Assembly: GCA_037157565.1 (NCBI GenBank)
Contig: JAZHRO010000002.1
Coordinates: forward strand, 40,878,501 to 40,942,500
Length of the DNA stretch: 64,000 nucleotides
Source of the DNA: Thalassia testudinum
Taxonomy: Eukaryota > Streptophyta > Magnoliopsida > Alismatales > Hydrocharitaceae
Reading direction: 5' to 3'
In this document: one piece after another, positions 54,344 to 64,000 of the stretch
Position numbering within the stretch: position 1 is the stretch's first letter
How the letters are laid out: the number at the start of each line of letters is the position of its first letter
Position numbers and translations under genes: made by a program
The notes under the pieces: model-generated
Told to the model about the DNA's origin: nothing
What the model saw: only the letters and a program-made list of their open reading frames with translations
Databases searched by the model: none

Positions 54344-57014
54344 AGTTACAATCCAGTTCCTAGATCCCTACAGGACCCGAGACCAACTCGCCTCGACTAA
54401 TCCTGAGACCCAGTCCTTTAATAAAAAATAATCAAAAAGTAGGAAAGTAAACCACATTCACATATGCAATATAACTAAGTAGTGAGAAAGTACAAAGCAG
54501 TAAAGGAAAGTAAAACTGCTGTTCCATTACATACCACCACAACAACAGAACAACGAAAACAAAAGTAAACAGTAACAACAGTAGTTAAAAGTCTGAAACT
54601 CACTACAACAGTATGGGGAAACAATGAGAAAGTGCTGAAACTACGACTAGGCTCGATTGGGCCCAGCACCCTTCGCAGCCGAAAGCTCGGGTTGCTCAAC
54701 TCCTGGTCCTGAACAGTGTTATGAAAAAGATAGAGTCAGCGAACACTAAGTAGAGTGGTTTCTATACTATCTAAAATAGTAAAAGCAACATGTTTAATTC
54801 TCTTTTCTAGTTATTTTGTTTTATATGTATTTCCTTTTCACTCATTCTTCTCAATATCCAGATATTCTCGATCTCATATGTTCCTCGTGGGAACGATCTT
54901 GATTGCAATTTTTCCGAAGAGTAGAAGGTACACGTGGTGCTCTCCTGGCTGGGAGAGTCACTCGTGATAGTCCTACACCCAGTCAACCACCCCGAGGTCA
55001 CTGACAAGTCGTAGCGGTGATATGACGCGTGATAAGCGCATGGGTAGCTACCCCGCACTGACACGTGGTCAGTCGTTTCTGCTAGCGGGTACGCCCAAAG
55101 TACAGCACGAAACAGTATAGGGCCTTGCCCTCTCAGAACCAAATAGGAGTCTCACCCCTCAGAACCAAACAGGGGTCTTGCCCCTCCACAGTCCGCGCAC
55201 CCTCGTCCGACTACTCGGTTTGCCCAGAGGTCCTAACAAGTCGGTGTAGGGTGGCTAGCTGAACCTCGGGCCCCGTGGGGTGGCTAGCTCCCTCCCTACA
55301 CTAGTAGCTCGCCTCAGTACCGCGTATACGAGAGCCAACAGGAGGCGGTGTAGAGTGGCCAATCCAAACCCCGGGTCTCAACTCAAGGGCGGCTAGCTCC
55401 GCTCTACACGAAAAGGGGATAGTCGCTCTCCTTGGTACCACGTGCTCAAGGGCTAGCACACTTTCCGTCTATGTTCCAGGTTTCCAACCAACTGCAAGAG
55501 CTCTACTCTTAATTCCCCGTAGGGTTCATGCTCATGTTCACCTCATTTATTTCAATCCATGTTCCATCATTCACAATTCAGTTCTTATTTACATATATAC
55601 AGGCAGCTCGTGTTCCATACTTCAATACATGCAACTGATGATTTCACAAGTAATTGTTTATTTATCTCAGGCAACTCATATTCTAACAAGCAGCTCACAA
55701 CTATATTACAGGCAATTGCTAGCAGTTTAACTTAATCATGTATACAAATACAATCATGCAGTACAATTGGTTCATTCATTTCTCTGTCCTAGGGTTCCAT
55801 TTGGCTAATTCCACGAGCACATTCCTATTTAATATGATTAACAGAAGTAGACCACTCTATTAGACAATTCGGGAGTATTGGTGGCTCGAACCGCAGACCC
55901 AGGCATCTCTACGAGCCCCAAACACGCAGCAGGTCGAAACCCTATACCAGGGAATACATCACAAAGGAGGATTTAGAACAGTGCATAAAGGCTTCTAGTA
56001 CGGAGAGAAACTCGCAAGGAAACTATATATACTTCATTTGCGTAAAACGGATCCCGATCGGACCCCAAATGGGTCAAAACTGTGTATACTGACCAAAATT
56101 AGACATCTAGGAGCAAGTCCAAACATCTTAAAAGATACAGAACCTCACCTCAAGTCCCTGCGGTGTCCTTAGACGTCCAGGCCTCCTCTGTGATCGTCTG
56201 AAGGTAGTTCCAGACGTCGGATCACTCCTTCAGTCATTTGGAAACACCTCCAGTCATTTCATGAGTTGATCAGACGTTCGAAAGTGCGTAGGAGAGCGTT
56301 CCGCGCTCCTTCCCAAGGCTGCTCCTGCGTATGACAGTTGCAGCCACCCAAATCAGCCGCAACGATACACTCTGCGGTGTGGCCTGCATGGCCGTAACTG
56401 CGAAAAGAACGTACCTTCGCGATAAAGAAGCTTTCAGATGTCTGGTCTTGACTCCAGACGTCCAGATGCTCCGCCAGCCGTCTGGACTCAGCTCTAGACG
56501 TTTGATACTAGAAATTTTCCAGTATCAGAACCCGCTACCAGCACTCTCCGCCGCGCTGCCGCAGCCCCAGTCGCTGCAGGTGGTCGAGGACGCCTCCTTG
56601 GGGTCTCTCCTCCCACACGAGCCCGCGGTGGTCGTGCGAGCTTCGTCGAGCTTCCACCGAAGCTCCCGACCTCGGCCTCCTCCTCCTCCCGTACTCTCCT
56701 CGTTTGTGCCCTCACGCTCTCCCTCGCTCGCCTCCTCTCGCCACTCCCACACGCTTTGAAGGTGAAGATGGTGGTGTGTGGAGTGGAGAGGAGGGGAGGG
56801 TGGCTTTTATAGATGCTGGGGGTTTAGGGTTCAGGCAGGAAGGAGGAAAGGAGAGAGAGGAAAAAGAAGTTCTGCGCGCCGCCTGCGCGCAGAGCGTAGA
56901 GCGCGTACAAAAATTTCATTTTCAAACATCCGGGAAAAGGTCAATACGTCTGGACAGATGTCTGACTGAGACTTCAGACGTCTTAAAAGGGTAAAAGTGG
57001 GACGGGTCTTTGTA
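54344..57014 (+). mobile_element. Probable solo LTR (2671 bp), CAGACGTCTG family copy 2, TSD TACAC
   Basis: Inserted in the Athila 3' region with perfect TACAC duplications (54339-54343 and 57015-57019). It begins AGTTACAATCC (a decayed TGTAACGACCC) and ends ...TCTTTGTA (decayed ...CA). It is the opposite-orientation homologue of 18766-21422: the GC-rich block at 54880-55470 is the complement of 20320-20890, and the palindrome-bearing part is at 56100-56990. CpG-containing motifs are mostly mutated here (gacatct, aacatct), so the copy is old. No coding domain is seen. Confidence 0.8.
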
Positions 57015-57019
57015 TACAC

Positions 57020-57443
57020 CTTTAGGCAGAACTTTCTTTTTATGGTCACCTAGAGGCGTAGAAATCCGAAGTCCGTTCTAATTGCCGATCAACAAGTCTA
57101 TCACATTTACAATAAGATGCTTAGAATTTAGGGTTCTCATCAAATCTTGGGTGGGTTGAATGGTCGTAGAAAGCCACTCTTTAACCCTAAACTCAAAAAA
57201 ATCCAAAAAAATTAGAAAAGAAGAAAAAGAGAAAAAGAGATTTTTCTTTGAATAAGGTGAGGGCTTGAGGCAGTCTACATTTTGGCAGATACCTGGGCGC
57301 TGTTGTATCTTTGGAAGTTCAGATCCTGAGTAAAATAATTTCTTAATGTTGAAAATAACTTATGCCCAAATAATCCAACCTAATTCTTTTATAAATAGCA
57401 TGTAGTTTTTGCTAGGGACTAGCAAAAGATCGGCATGAGGGTG
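57020..57443 (+). other. Athila 3' non-coding region, second part
   Basis: It continues from the duplicated TACAC and runs to the 3' LTR. The end 'gggactagcaaaagatcggcatgagggtg' is in the position of the polypurine tract. An A-rich stretch lies at 57185-57250. Confidence 0.55.
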
Positions 57444-59114
57444 TGATGTGCATACATCTGATTAACCTAAAATATCTATTAATGCATGTTCTTAGTGTCA
57501 CATTAGTATCATATATTGTAAATAGTGCATAACATGCATAATCATGCATTTAGATTAAGTTGTATAAATTGTACAGTAATTGTTTCCTTTTTATGGTCAG
57601 GGACAGGGCGGCTTTTTATCGGGGCCTCAGATTGAAGATCCAACCATACGGATCTGATCAGGGCGACGATTGGAGTTCAACGACTCCAAGATCGCCTTAA
57701 TTGGAATCCGTAGCACCAAATAGAGATCGAGGAACCCTAAAGATCAAGGGCCAAGATGGTGTTAATCCACACCTCAGACGAAAAATCTAATCGGATGGAT
57801 GGATTCGGATCGACGATTATAGCCTAACGGTGCGAAAATTGATCAAATCCGACACCTGTGGTACTATCTATAATATTCAGAAGATGGACGGCCAAGATGG
57901 CGCCATGTGTTGCCATCTCAGTCGCCCAATCGGCCCCAAGCACTCGCCTCAGCCTTTCCTCTTCATCTAATTGACGCTTCTTCGCCATTGGATGCTCATC
58001 CAACGGCTGCAAGGCCTACGCGCACAAAACAAGCACGCGACACAAAAGCGCCTACAGCGTGTTGGTCGAGGGTGCTATCGAAGATGCAAGGCACGCGTTC
58101 GAAGCCGCAGGCGCTTCAAATTGGAGCGTGGGCGAGCGGGCGTGCGAGCGAGCGAAGCTGTGCGACGCTGAGCAGCTGATAGCGCCCACGCGCGATCAGA
58201 CATGCGGCACTGACGTGAGATGACACGCGGGCGCGCGACGCGAGCGGGGATCATTTAAGCCGTCTGATCTCTTGATCGGACGACTGTAAGCACGCGAACG
58301 TGCGTGTGCATTGTGCGACGCGGAGGCGAGGAGGCGTGCGGCGCGCGCACACAAAGGCCGCGTTCAGGCCTTTAGTGACAGATTTATCTATCACTAAAGG
58401 TCTTGAATTAATGTTTTTCAAATTGTAATGACCAAAATGCCCCCACTCCTTGCAACTATAAAAGGAGACCCCCTCCATACGAATTTCTCAACCCTTCCTC
58501 TTCTCCCCTCTTCAAAGCTCAAGAGAAGATTGTTTCATACCTGGGATGCTCCTCAAGAGATAAAATCAATTTTTCGCCCCCATTCCGGAAGCGAATCCCG
58601 CGACGATGACGGCATACTGCCTCGTTCCTATTCCTCCTGCCTCAACCTCCTTCTTCCCGCTCCGTTCCTCGTCTTCCAGGCATTGTCTCGCCCGGCTCGT
58701 TCTCCAAGCGATCGTTGAGGAGGAAAACTTCTCTCTTCCATTCCTTTTTTCAGCTTTCTAGAGTGGAATTTTCCTGCTTTCTAATTGTAATAGTTTTCCT
58801 GTTTTCTAGTGTAATTTCTCGCTTTCTTAGTTGTACGAACATTTTGTAATATCAAGTGGATGTTTTATCTCTCTCTCTCTCTCTTTCTCTTATTGTTTAT
58901 AGTATTTCATTTCATTGTAATTACTCTACTTTTAACAAAAATACAAAAAGAATATAATTGCGAATCTTTGATTGACATAGCCTCCCTTAGTTCTACCTGG
59001 GATTTCTATTCCGGTGTAAATTTTATTTGTTGAACCCGAGTTCTTCGCTATTCAAACTATAACGATAGGTTTTCAAAACCAAATCCGATAGCGTAGTGTT
59101 CTGACGTTTCAATA
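57444..59114 (+). repeat. Athila 3' LTR (1671 bp)
   Basis: It runs from TGATGTGCATACATC to ...GACGTTTCAATA, where the final CA has become TA. It is homologous to the 5' LTR throughout, with TATA box at 58457-58466 and a CT microsatellite at 58868-58886. The degree of difference from the 5' LTR shows an old insertion; a count is needed for a date. Confidence 0.92.
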
Positions 59115-59119
59115 GCGGG
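59115..59119 (+). repeat. Target-site duplication, right (GCGGG)
   Basis: Pairs with GTGGG at 41435-41439 with one transition. In the CACTA second gene the minus-strand coding text joins well across the two sites, which supports the assignment. Confidence 0.6.
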
Positions 59120-59345
59120 TGCATTCTCCTCATAGTTAGAATCCTCCACTGGGAGATCTGTCGGAGGAGGCATCGGACTCTTCCCCTTCCCCCTACCTCG
59201 CTTCTTGACTCTGGAAATATCGAGCTACATCTCCAGGCCTCAGAAACTGCTGGCGAGGTGCCTAGGGCTAAGGCTGAGGATGCTGGCGATGAGCCTGAGG
59301 CTAAGGCTACTGGCAGGGGGCCTCAGGTTGCTGGGAGGCCTAGGC
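59115..59345 (-). pseudogene. CACTA second gene, part upstream of the Athila insertion
   Basis: On the minus strand the frame near 59215-59115 reads SRVKKRGRGKGKSPMPPPTD and LPVEDSNYEENAP, then stops at the Athila junction. The acidic, Pro/Lys-rich style continues in 41439-41340 on the other side. Together they are the N-terminal, low-complexity part of the En/Spm-type second protein. Confidence 0.5.
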
Positions 59346-59519
59346 CTCCTCCTTGTTCCTCCTATTGGCCTTTTTCTTGAAAATAACCTGCATAGAAACC
59401 TTACAAATAATAAGATATTTTTTAAAATAATTTGGTAATATTTTCCCTATATATTGTGATATTTCACAAATCCTGTATGAAATAAGTATACAAATAATTG
59501 AAAATGAAATGAGCGTATA

Positions 59520-59905
59520 TAATGAAATAACCTTCCCTTTCTCCATTTCCCTCCCCTTCCTCTTTCTCCCATTCCATTTCCCCTTCCTTTACACTCCCAT
59601 TCCTCTTTCTTCTCCTTCTCTTTCTCCCTTTCTCCTTAACCTCCCCTTCCTCTTCTCCTTCTCTTTCTCCCATTCCCTTTCCCCTTCCCGTAACCTCCCC
59701 TCCTCTTTCTCCCTTTCTCCCTAACCTCCCCTTCCTCTTCTCCTTCTCTTTCTCCCTTTTTTCCTTAATTACCCTCCCCTTGTTATTTCCTCTCCTCTTT
59801 CTTCTCCTCTTTCCCCTTCCCTTACCCTCCCCTTATCTTTCTTTGTTTGTTCCTTAATTACCCTCCCCTTCTTATTTCCTCTCCTCTTTCTTCAACATAA
59901 AACAT
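59520..59905 (+). repeat. Polypyrimidine (CCTTTCTCC)n-like low-complexity tract
   Basis: About 385 bases nearly pure C and T on the plus strand with recurring 'ccccttcctctttctcc' phrases, partly in tandem (about 59640-59760). On the minus strand it yields a spurious Lys/Glu/Arg/Gly-rich frame. Not coding. Confidence 0.8.
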
Positions 59906-59939
59906 TCAAGATACAAAAAAAAAAATCATTCTACACAAG

Positions 59940-60035
59940 AAATAAATCTAAGTGGGCACACCCCACACAAAAAATGAACTTAAGTGGGCACACCCTACTC
60001 TTAAAATAAACCTAAATGGGCACACCCCACATCTA
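59940..60035 (+). repeat. Three tandem ~36-bp units
   Basis: Units contain 'aa.t..gtgggcacacccca/ctac' (around 59951, 59987 and 60017), with an A-rich end. They are a short tandem array in an intron-like part of the CACTA element. Confidence 0.6.
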
Positions 60036-60289
60036 ACATGATAGTAGTATTTTAAAAAAAAAGTAGTAAGAAACTCACCACAGTGATGAAATGGCAACAG
60101 CCGGTGCACAAACAGTAGGAGAATGCGAAGAACCTATATGAGAAGGCAATAAAAAAATTTAGTTTTGATATATAAATGAATGTAACCTTTAATAAAAGAT
60201 AAAGCAATTGAAAGGCAATTTAAACAAAACAAACTAACAATTTCTTAATTTATTTATATTTATGGTTATGAATTAATACTTTTGACAAT
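60036..60289. other. AT-rich spacer between CACTA genes
   Basis: No supported feature. Confidence 0.4.
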
Positions 60290-63200
60290 TTACCTTATAT
60301 GTCAATGTCAGTTGCATTAGGGGCAAGTTTTTCACTTTGTGGGTTTTGTTGATATACTTCCGATTCAACATCTGGGTGTAGATCTTTTCCCGCATTGTAT
60401 TGTTCACGTTGTTGAGCTCTAACTGGTATAATCTACCCATTTCTGCTATTATCTGGCACGTAGAATGCTTATGCTACCTGACAAGCTAGTGTGAATAGTT
60501 CTGATGATTGGGGGATGCGATAGTTCTTACTTAAGCTCAAGAATTCGTATTTCTTATCGATTTTGAATCTAATGCCTTCTTTAAAAAATCAAACCAATCA
60601 CACTTAAATAAAACCACCTTACGGTCAAACCTGAAACTCATCTCTACAATCTCTTCAATTTGACCGTAATACCCATCACAACTAGTGCTTAGGTCGCAAC
60701 TGACAAGAACTCCCACCTGTTGCGTGGCCTTCGCATTATCAATGGATCGTACTTTGAATCTGAAACCATTAATTATGTATCTGGAATGGTAACGTTCGTA
60801 TGTCGAAGGTGTATCAGCTATTACATCAAAATCTTTTACCCACTGTGGATCCCCATCTTCGTTCAGTTTATTTACACAATCCTTGAATCAATGAAGGAAC
60901 TGTAAGTCGTGTGTAGATGTATCAGATGATTCTTTGAATTCATTGTAAAATTCATCCATTTCTAGAATTTGCTTTAGAATGTAAAAGTGTGTCAAACGTT
61001 AGTCCATTTCCAAGATGGGCTTAACCTCCGTCCATAGGATCGACCTTCCTCCGATGTTAAATATAGACAGAAAATCTTCATCATTACCATTAAATTCTCC
61101 TTCATAGTTTCGTTTAAGATGATTAAATTTATTGTTTGTTTCATTAATGTATATGACACAGAAGTTAATACATTCTTATACAAGATATCCTTCAATAATT
61201 GACCCTTCTGGTTTAGCTTTATTGAAGACATATTCTTTCAATTTCTTCAAATATCGTTCAATTGGATACATCCATCAGTACTGCACGAGTCCAGTAATTC
61301 TCACTTCTTTTGAAAGATGAAGCGTGACATGAACCATAAAGTCGAAAAATGCAGGCGGGAAAATCTGCTCCATTTTAAAAAGTGTGATAACAATTTGTTT
61401 ATTCCAATAGTCTAGCAATTCAGTATCTGATATTTTTGAACAGATAACTTTAAAATATCCATTCATCTCCGTGAAAGAATCAACTACCGGATCAGACATC
61501 ATTCCACGTATCACTAGTGGGAATAAGATTTGCATGTATACATGAAAATCATAACTTTTTAACCCAGTAATCTTCTTTTGCGCTTCATTTACACAATGTG
61601 AAAGCTGCGATGAATACTCATCTGGAACCTTAATGTCTTTAAGGAACAAGAAAATCCTTTGCCTCTACTCTCCGGTAAAATTGTATATAGTTTCTGGAAA
61701 ATGAGACCCTCCTTCTTTAACGTGCAATTCAGGATGAATACCTAAAATTTTCATATCATTCTTAGTATTAACTGTATCCTTCGGGCTATCTATTAGGTTT
61801 AATATATTAAGAATGTTGACCATTACATTCTTTTTGATGTGCATAACATCTAAATTGTGCCGCATTGTTAAATCCTTCCAATATGGAAGCTCCATAAAAA
61901 ATATGCTTTTCTTCCTAAACCTTGAGTGTCGCAAGGAAGCCAAGTCATTCTTGAAAAGATGTTCCAAACGTATTTCTCCGAGCTATTGCAATGTCTCCAT
62001 GATTTTCATCCTCGACAACCTAATAGAATTTGTACTGAGTTTATTCTTCGGATTCCTCGACGAATACCAACATGCTTTACCATCAAATCTATCCTTGAAT
62101 TGTGACGTTCGCCATCTGTGTTCAATGGGCAGAAACCTGCGAAGCCCTAAGTAACAAAACTTCTTGCTTTCAGGCAATCTCAGGTGATGAGTATCATCCA
62201 TATAAATTGGATAGGCAAACTTCCCCTTCGTACTCCATCTTGACAAATTTGCATATGCTGGAAAGTCATCGATTATCCACACTAATGCTACGTGCAACTG
62301 GAAGAATTGTTTCTTGTGTGTGTCATATGTTTGAACACCACTGTACCACAACACTTTCAGTTCATCAATTAATGGCTGGAGATAAACATCTATTGCATTT
62401 CCTAATTGCTTGGGTCCTGGGATAGGGAGTGTTAACATCATGAATGAAGATCGCATGTATAGCCATGGAGGTAAGTTGTAAGTTACCATGACCACCGGTC
62501 ATATGGAATATGATGAATACATCCTCTTGAATGGATTGAATCCATCGCTTGTAAGGCCTAGTCTTACATTCCTTGCCTCCTTTGCGAATAATGCATGATT
62601 CTCGTTAAATCTATTCCACTCATCAGAATCTGTTTGATGACGGATGCGTATATCTTTCGATTGATTATCCTGATGCCACGACATCAGTTCTGCTGTTTTA
62701 CTGGAAATGAATAGGCGTTGTAGCCTAAGGATTAGTGGAAAATAACGGAGAGCTTTCTCTGGTTGTTTCTTCCCACTGGTGTTTGTTGACTTACCCACCT
62801 TATATCTCTCCTCACCACATTCAGGACAGTTAGTTAACCCTGAGTACTCATTTCTGTACAGAACGCAGTCATTACGATAGACATCAATCTTCTCGTATTT
62901 TAGTCAGAGCCCACGTATCTGCTTCTTCGCATCATACCATTACTTAAGATATCTAGCAGGATTATTTAACAGATCTCCAATGAATTCCAGAACTTCAGAC
63001 ATTAATTTTGCTGTGGCTCTATTCATCATTTTCATCTGAAACAATTTCAGAAGGAATGACAATTTCGACAGTGACGTTATTCAAAGAGAAATTGAATCCT
63101 CTGCTGCCTTGACTGCATCGTACAACTCATTACAATCTCGTAATACCTCATCATCATCTGCATCATCATGGTCTGCTGCTCTCATATCATGTAACATTTT

Positions 63201-63524
63201 ATTTAATTCATCTCCTTGATTATCATTATTTCCTTCAAAGGCTTCAATTCTCTCATTTCTAACTTCTCTCATTTGCTCACCATGAGTTGTCCAATTTACA
63301 TAATGTTGCCGCCAACCGTTACATATTACATTCTTCAAAACTGTGTCTTGGTCATAGAAAAATCCATTCAAACACTGTCTACATGAGTATAAAATCAGCT
63401 GAAAGAATTCACATCGTCTAAATGTCTTCTTATCATCATGAAATGCCCACTCCAGAAATAAAATCACTCCACTCTTGTAGTCGTGGTAATTTGAATTCCT
63501 CATACTGATCAATGACTTATCCAT
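60290..63524 (-). pseudogene. CACTA tnp2-type transposase, degenerate
   Basis: Minus strand, domains in order. At 63524-63240 is the transposase-associated N-terminal domain: MDKSLISMRN, then GVILFLEWAF, CRQCLNG, and HYVNWTTHGE at its end. At 63070-62830 is YDAKKQIRGL, stop, LKYEKIDVYRND, CPECGEERYK. At 62798-62000 is the Transposase_21 core: WNRFNENHALFAKEARNVRL, LTSDGFNPF, YNLPPWLYMRSSFMMLTLPI, PGPKQLGNAIDVYLQPLIDE, WIIDDFPAYANLSRWSTKG. At 61967-61665 is FMELPYWKDLTMRHNLDVMH. At 61649-61080 is a DUF4218-type segment: LKSYDFHVYMQILFPLVIRG, MEQIFPPAFFDFMVHVTLHL, YPIERYLKKLKEYV. From about 60960 to 60300 is a DUF4216-type tail: GYYGQIEEIVEMSF, VVLFKCDWFD. Several stops and frame changes break it. 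The family catalyses CACTA excision and insertion. Confidence 0.87.
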
Positions 63525-63666
63525 GATAATTAACCTAAATGTAAAAGACAACCACTCATAAGTTGGACTTGAATAAGGTAAGAATGTGTATTGTTAGATT
63601 ATTCATAAGTTATACTTGAATAAAGAAGAAATGTATGTTTTAAGAAGATTTTCATTTGATAGCCTA

Positions 63667-63930
63667 TCCTTGAAGATTTGATCACAACATTACTTCTTAC
63701 ATGCAACCAGTGTTTGAAGAAATTTCAGTAGAATTTCCTCGTACTTCTCCAGTATACCTCCTAAGACTAATCTTAACAGCATCCCCAATAGCCTCCACTA
63801 AAGGGTGCTTCAGGAATAGAGCTAAGATTAGTTGGTATATCGGAGAAGAGCGGGAAACTGCAATCGAAATTTCTTCAAACACTAGCTATATGCAAGAAGT
63901 AACCCTAAGTTGTGATCAAATCTTCAAGGA
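63667..63930. repeat. Long foldback (arms ~108 bp, loop ~47 bp) upstream of the transposase
   Basis: The left arm 63667-63775 (tccttgaagatttgatcaca ... aatctta) is imperfectly complementary to the right arm 63823-63930 (taagatta ... tgatcaaatcttcaagga). The inner stem continues partly in the loop (agcatcccc / gggtgct). The structure sits 140 bases before the transposase start on the minus strand. It could be a MITE-like insertion or a part of the CACTA leader. The open frame across it has no meaning. Confidence 0.8.
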
Positions 63931-63934
63931 CCTC

Positions 63935-63963
63935 CCTTTGTTCAGAACTTCTTTGAACAAAGG
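63935..63963. repeat. Short perfect hairpin
   Basis: CCTTTGTTCA at 63935-63944 pairs with TGAACAAAGG at 63954-63963, leaving a nine-base loop. It follows the long foldback directly. Confidence 0.7.
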
Positions 63964-64000
63964 ACGACACTTATGGAATGTTATAAAGACAACACATCAT

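Larger units (their letters stand above)
41440..59114 (+). mobile_element. Ty3/gypsy Athila-type LTR retrotransposon, 17.7 kb, with three nested solo LTRs
   Basis: The element has both LTRs (41440-43082 and 57444-59114), a tRNA-Asp-type primer site, a 1.2-kb leader, gag, protease, RT, RNase H and integrase in that order. Family hallmarks are the gag motif NPGWRNHPNFSW, the TGGCGCxGTTGCCGGGGA primer site and [19 protein letters not shown] after integrase, all of the Athila lineage. It inserted into the coding part of the CACTA second gene. Solo LTRs account for about 6.1 kb of its length. The coding region has around ten stops. No envelope-like ORF is recognisable in 53370-54340 or 57020-57440. 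Confidence 0.93.
38985..64000 (-). mobile_element. CACTA (En/Spm-type) DNA transposon, right end beyond window, interrupted by Athila element
   Basis: The left end is CACTACAAGAATATTGACTA at 38985, the standard CACTA terminal motif, preceded by TAC, which may be one half of the 3-bp target duplication. A subterminal array follows, then a second gene and the tnp2-type transposase, both on the minus strand. The right terminal repeat must lie outside the window. Own sequence in the window is 38985-41439 plus 59115-64000; the middle 17.7 kb is an inserted Athila-type retrotransposon. Both genes contain stops, so the copy is inactive. Confidence 0.88.

Noticed and set aside
59464..59724. Lys/Glu-rich and Phe/Leu/Pro-rich frames over the polypyrimidine tract
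   Set aside because: They are translations of a simple CT-rich repeat and have no coding character.

Overview
The window is nuclear DNA of a flowering plant. It holds one clear host gene in about 64 kb, surrounded by layers of transposable elements: Ty3/gypsy Athila-type, Ty1/copia, LINE and CACTA/En-Spm. The GC-rich, G/C-ending codons of the single-exon mTERF gene lean towards a monocot or a relative with similar codon use; that is inference, not proof.

Layout. 1-16.3 kb is a patchwork: two copies of a GC/purine-rich LTR-like repeat (1-1690 and 14100-16330), an antisense LINE endonuclease remnant (1691-2930), a dispersed repeat (3110-4720) whose inverted relative lies at 17245-24000, a foldback with telomere-like sequence (7428-7571), a GC-rich block (7980-8870), and a 1.77-kb tandem duplication of copia plus LINE debris (9554-13070). 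17.2-24 kb is the second dispersed-repeat copy, broken by two solo LTRs (18766-21422 and 22043-23388). 24-28.9 kb is AT-rich and contains a copia-like solo LTR (25825-27499).

The host gene is an mTERF-family gene at 28939-30174 (+). An unrecognised 241-codon ORF follows it. 32.4-34.85 kb is a truncated antisense Ty1/copia element (gag, PBS, LTR), and 36.2-36.56 kb is an antisense gypsy RT relic.

From 38985 to the window end lies a CACTA element with its genes on the minus strand (tnp2-like transposase at 60290-63524 and a second En/Spm-type gene). A 17.7-kb Athila-type element (41440-59114) interrupts the second gene. It has recognisable LTRs, a PBS, gag, protease, RT, RNase H and integrase. 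Three solo LTRs are in turn inserted in it, each with its own 5-bp target duplication. The nesting order is therefore CACTA, then Athila, then the solo LTRs.

The most interesting signal is that at least four LTR or LTR-like sequences carry dense arrays of a short family-specific palindrome, in the best cases just upstream of a TATA box: CAGACGTCTG in two otherwise different LTR families, GTACCGGTAC in a copia family, and a TTGATCGACCAA-type motif in another repeat. Other notable points are a gag-pol frame broken almost only by transition-type stop codons, a plant snRNA-type USE motif inside a repeat, and a long foldback upstream of the CACTA transposase.
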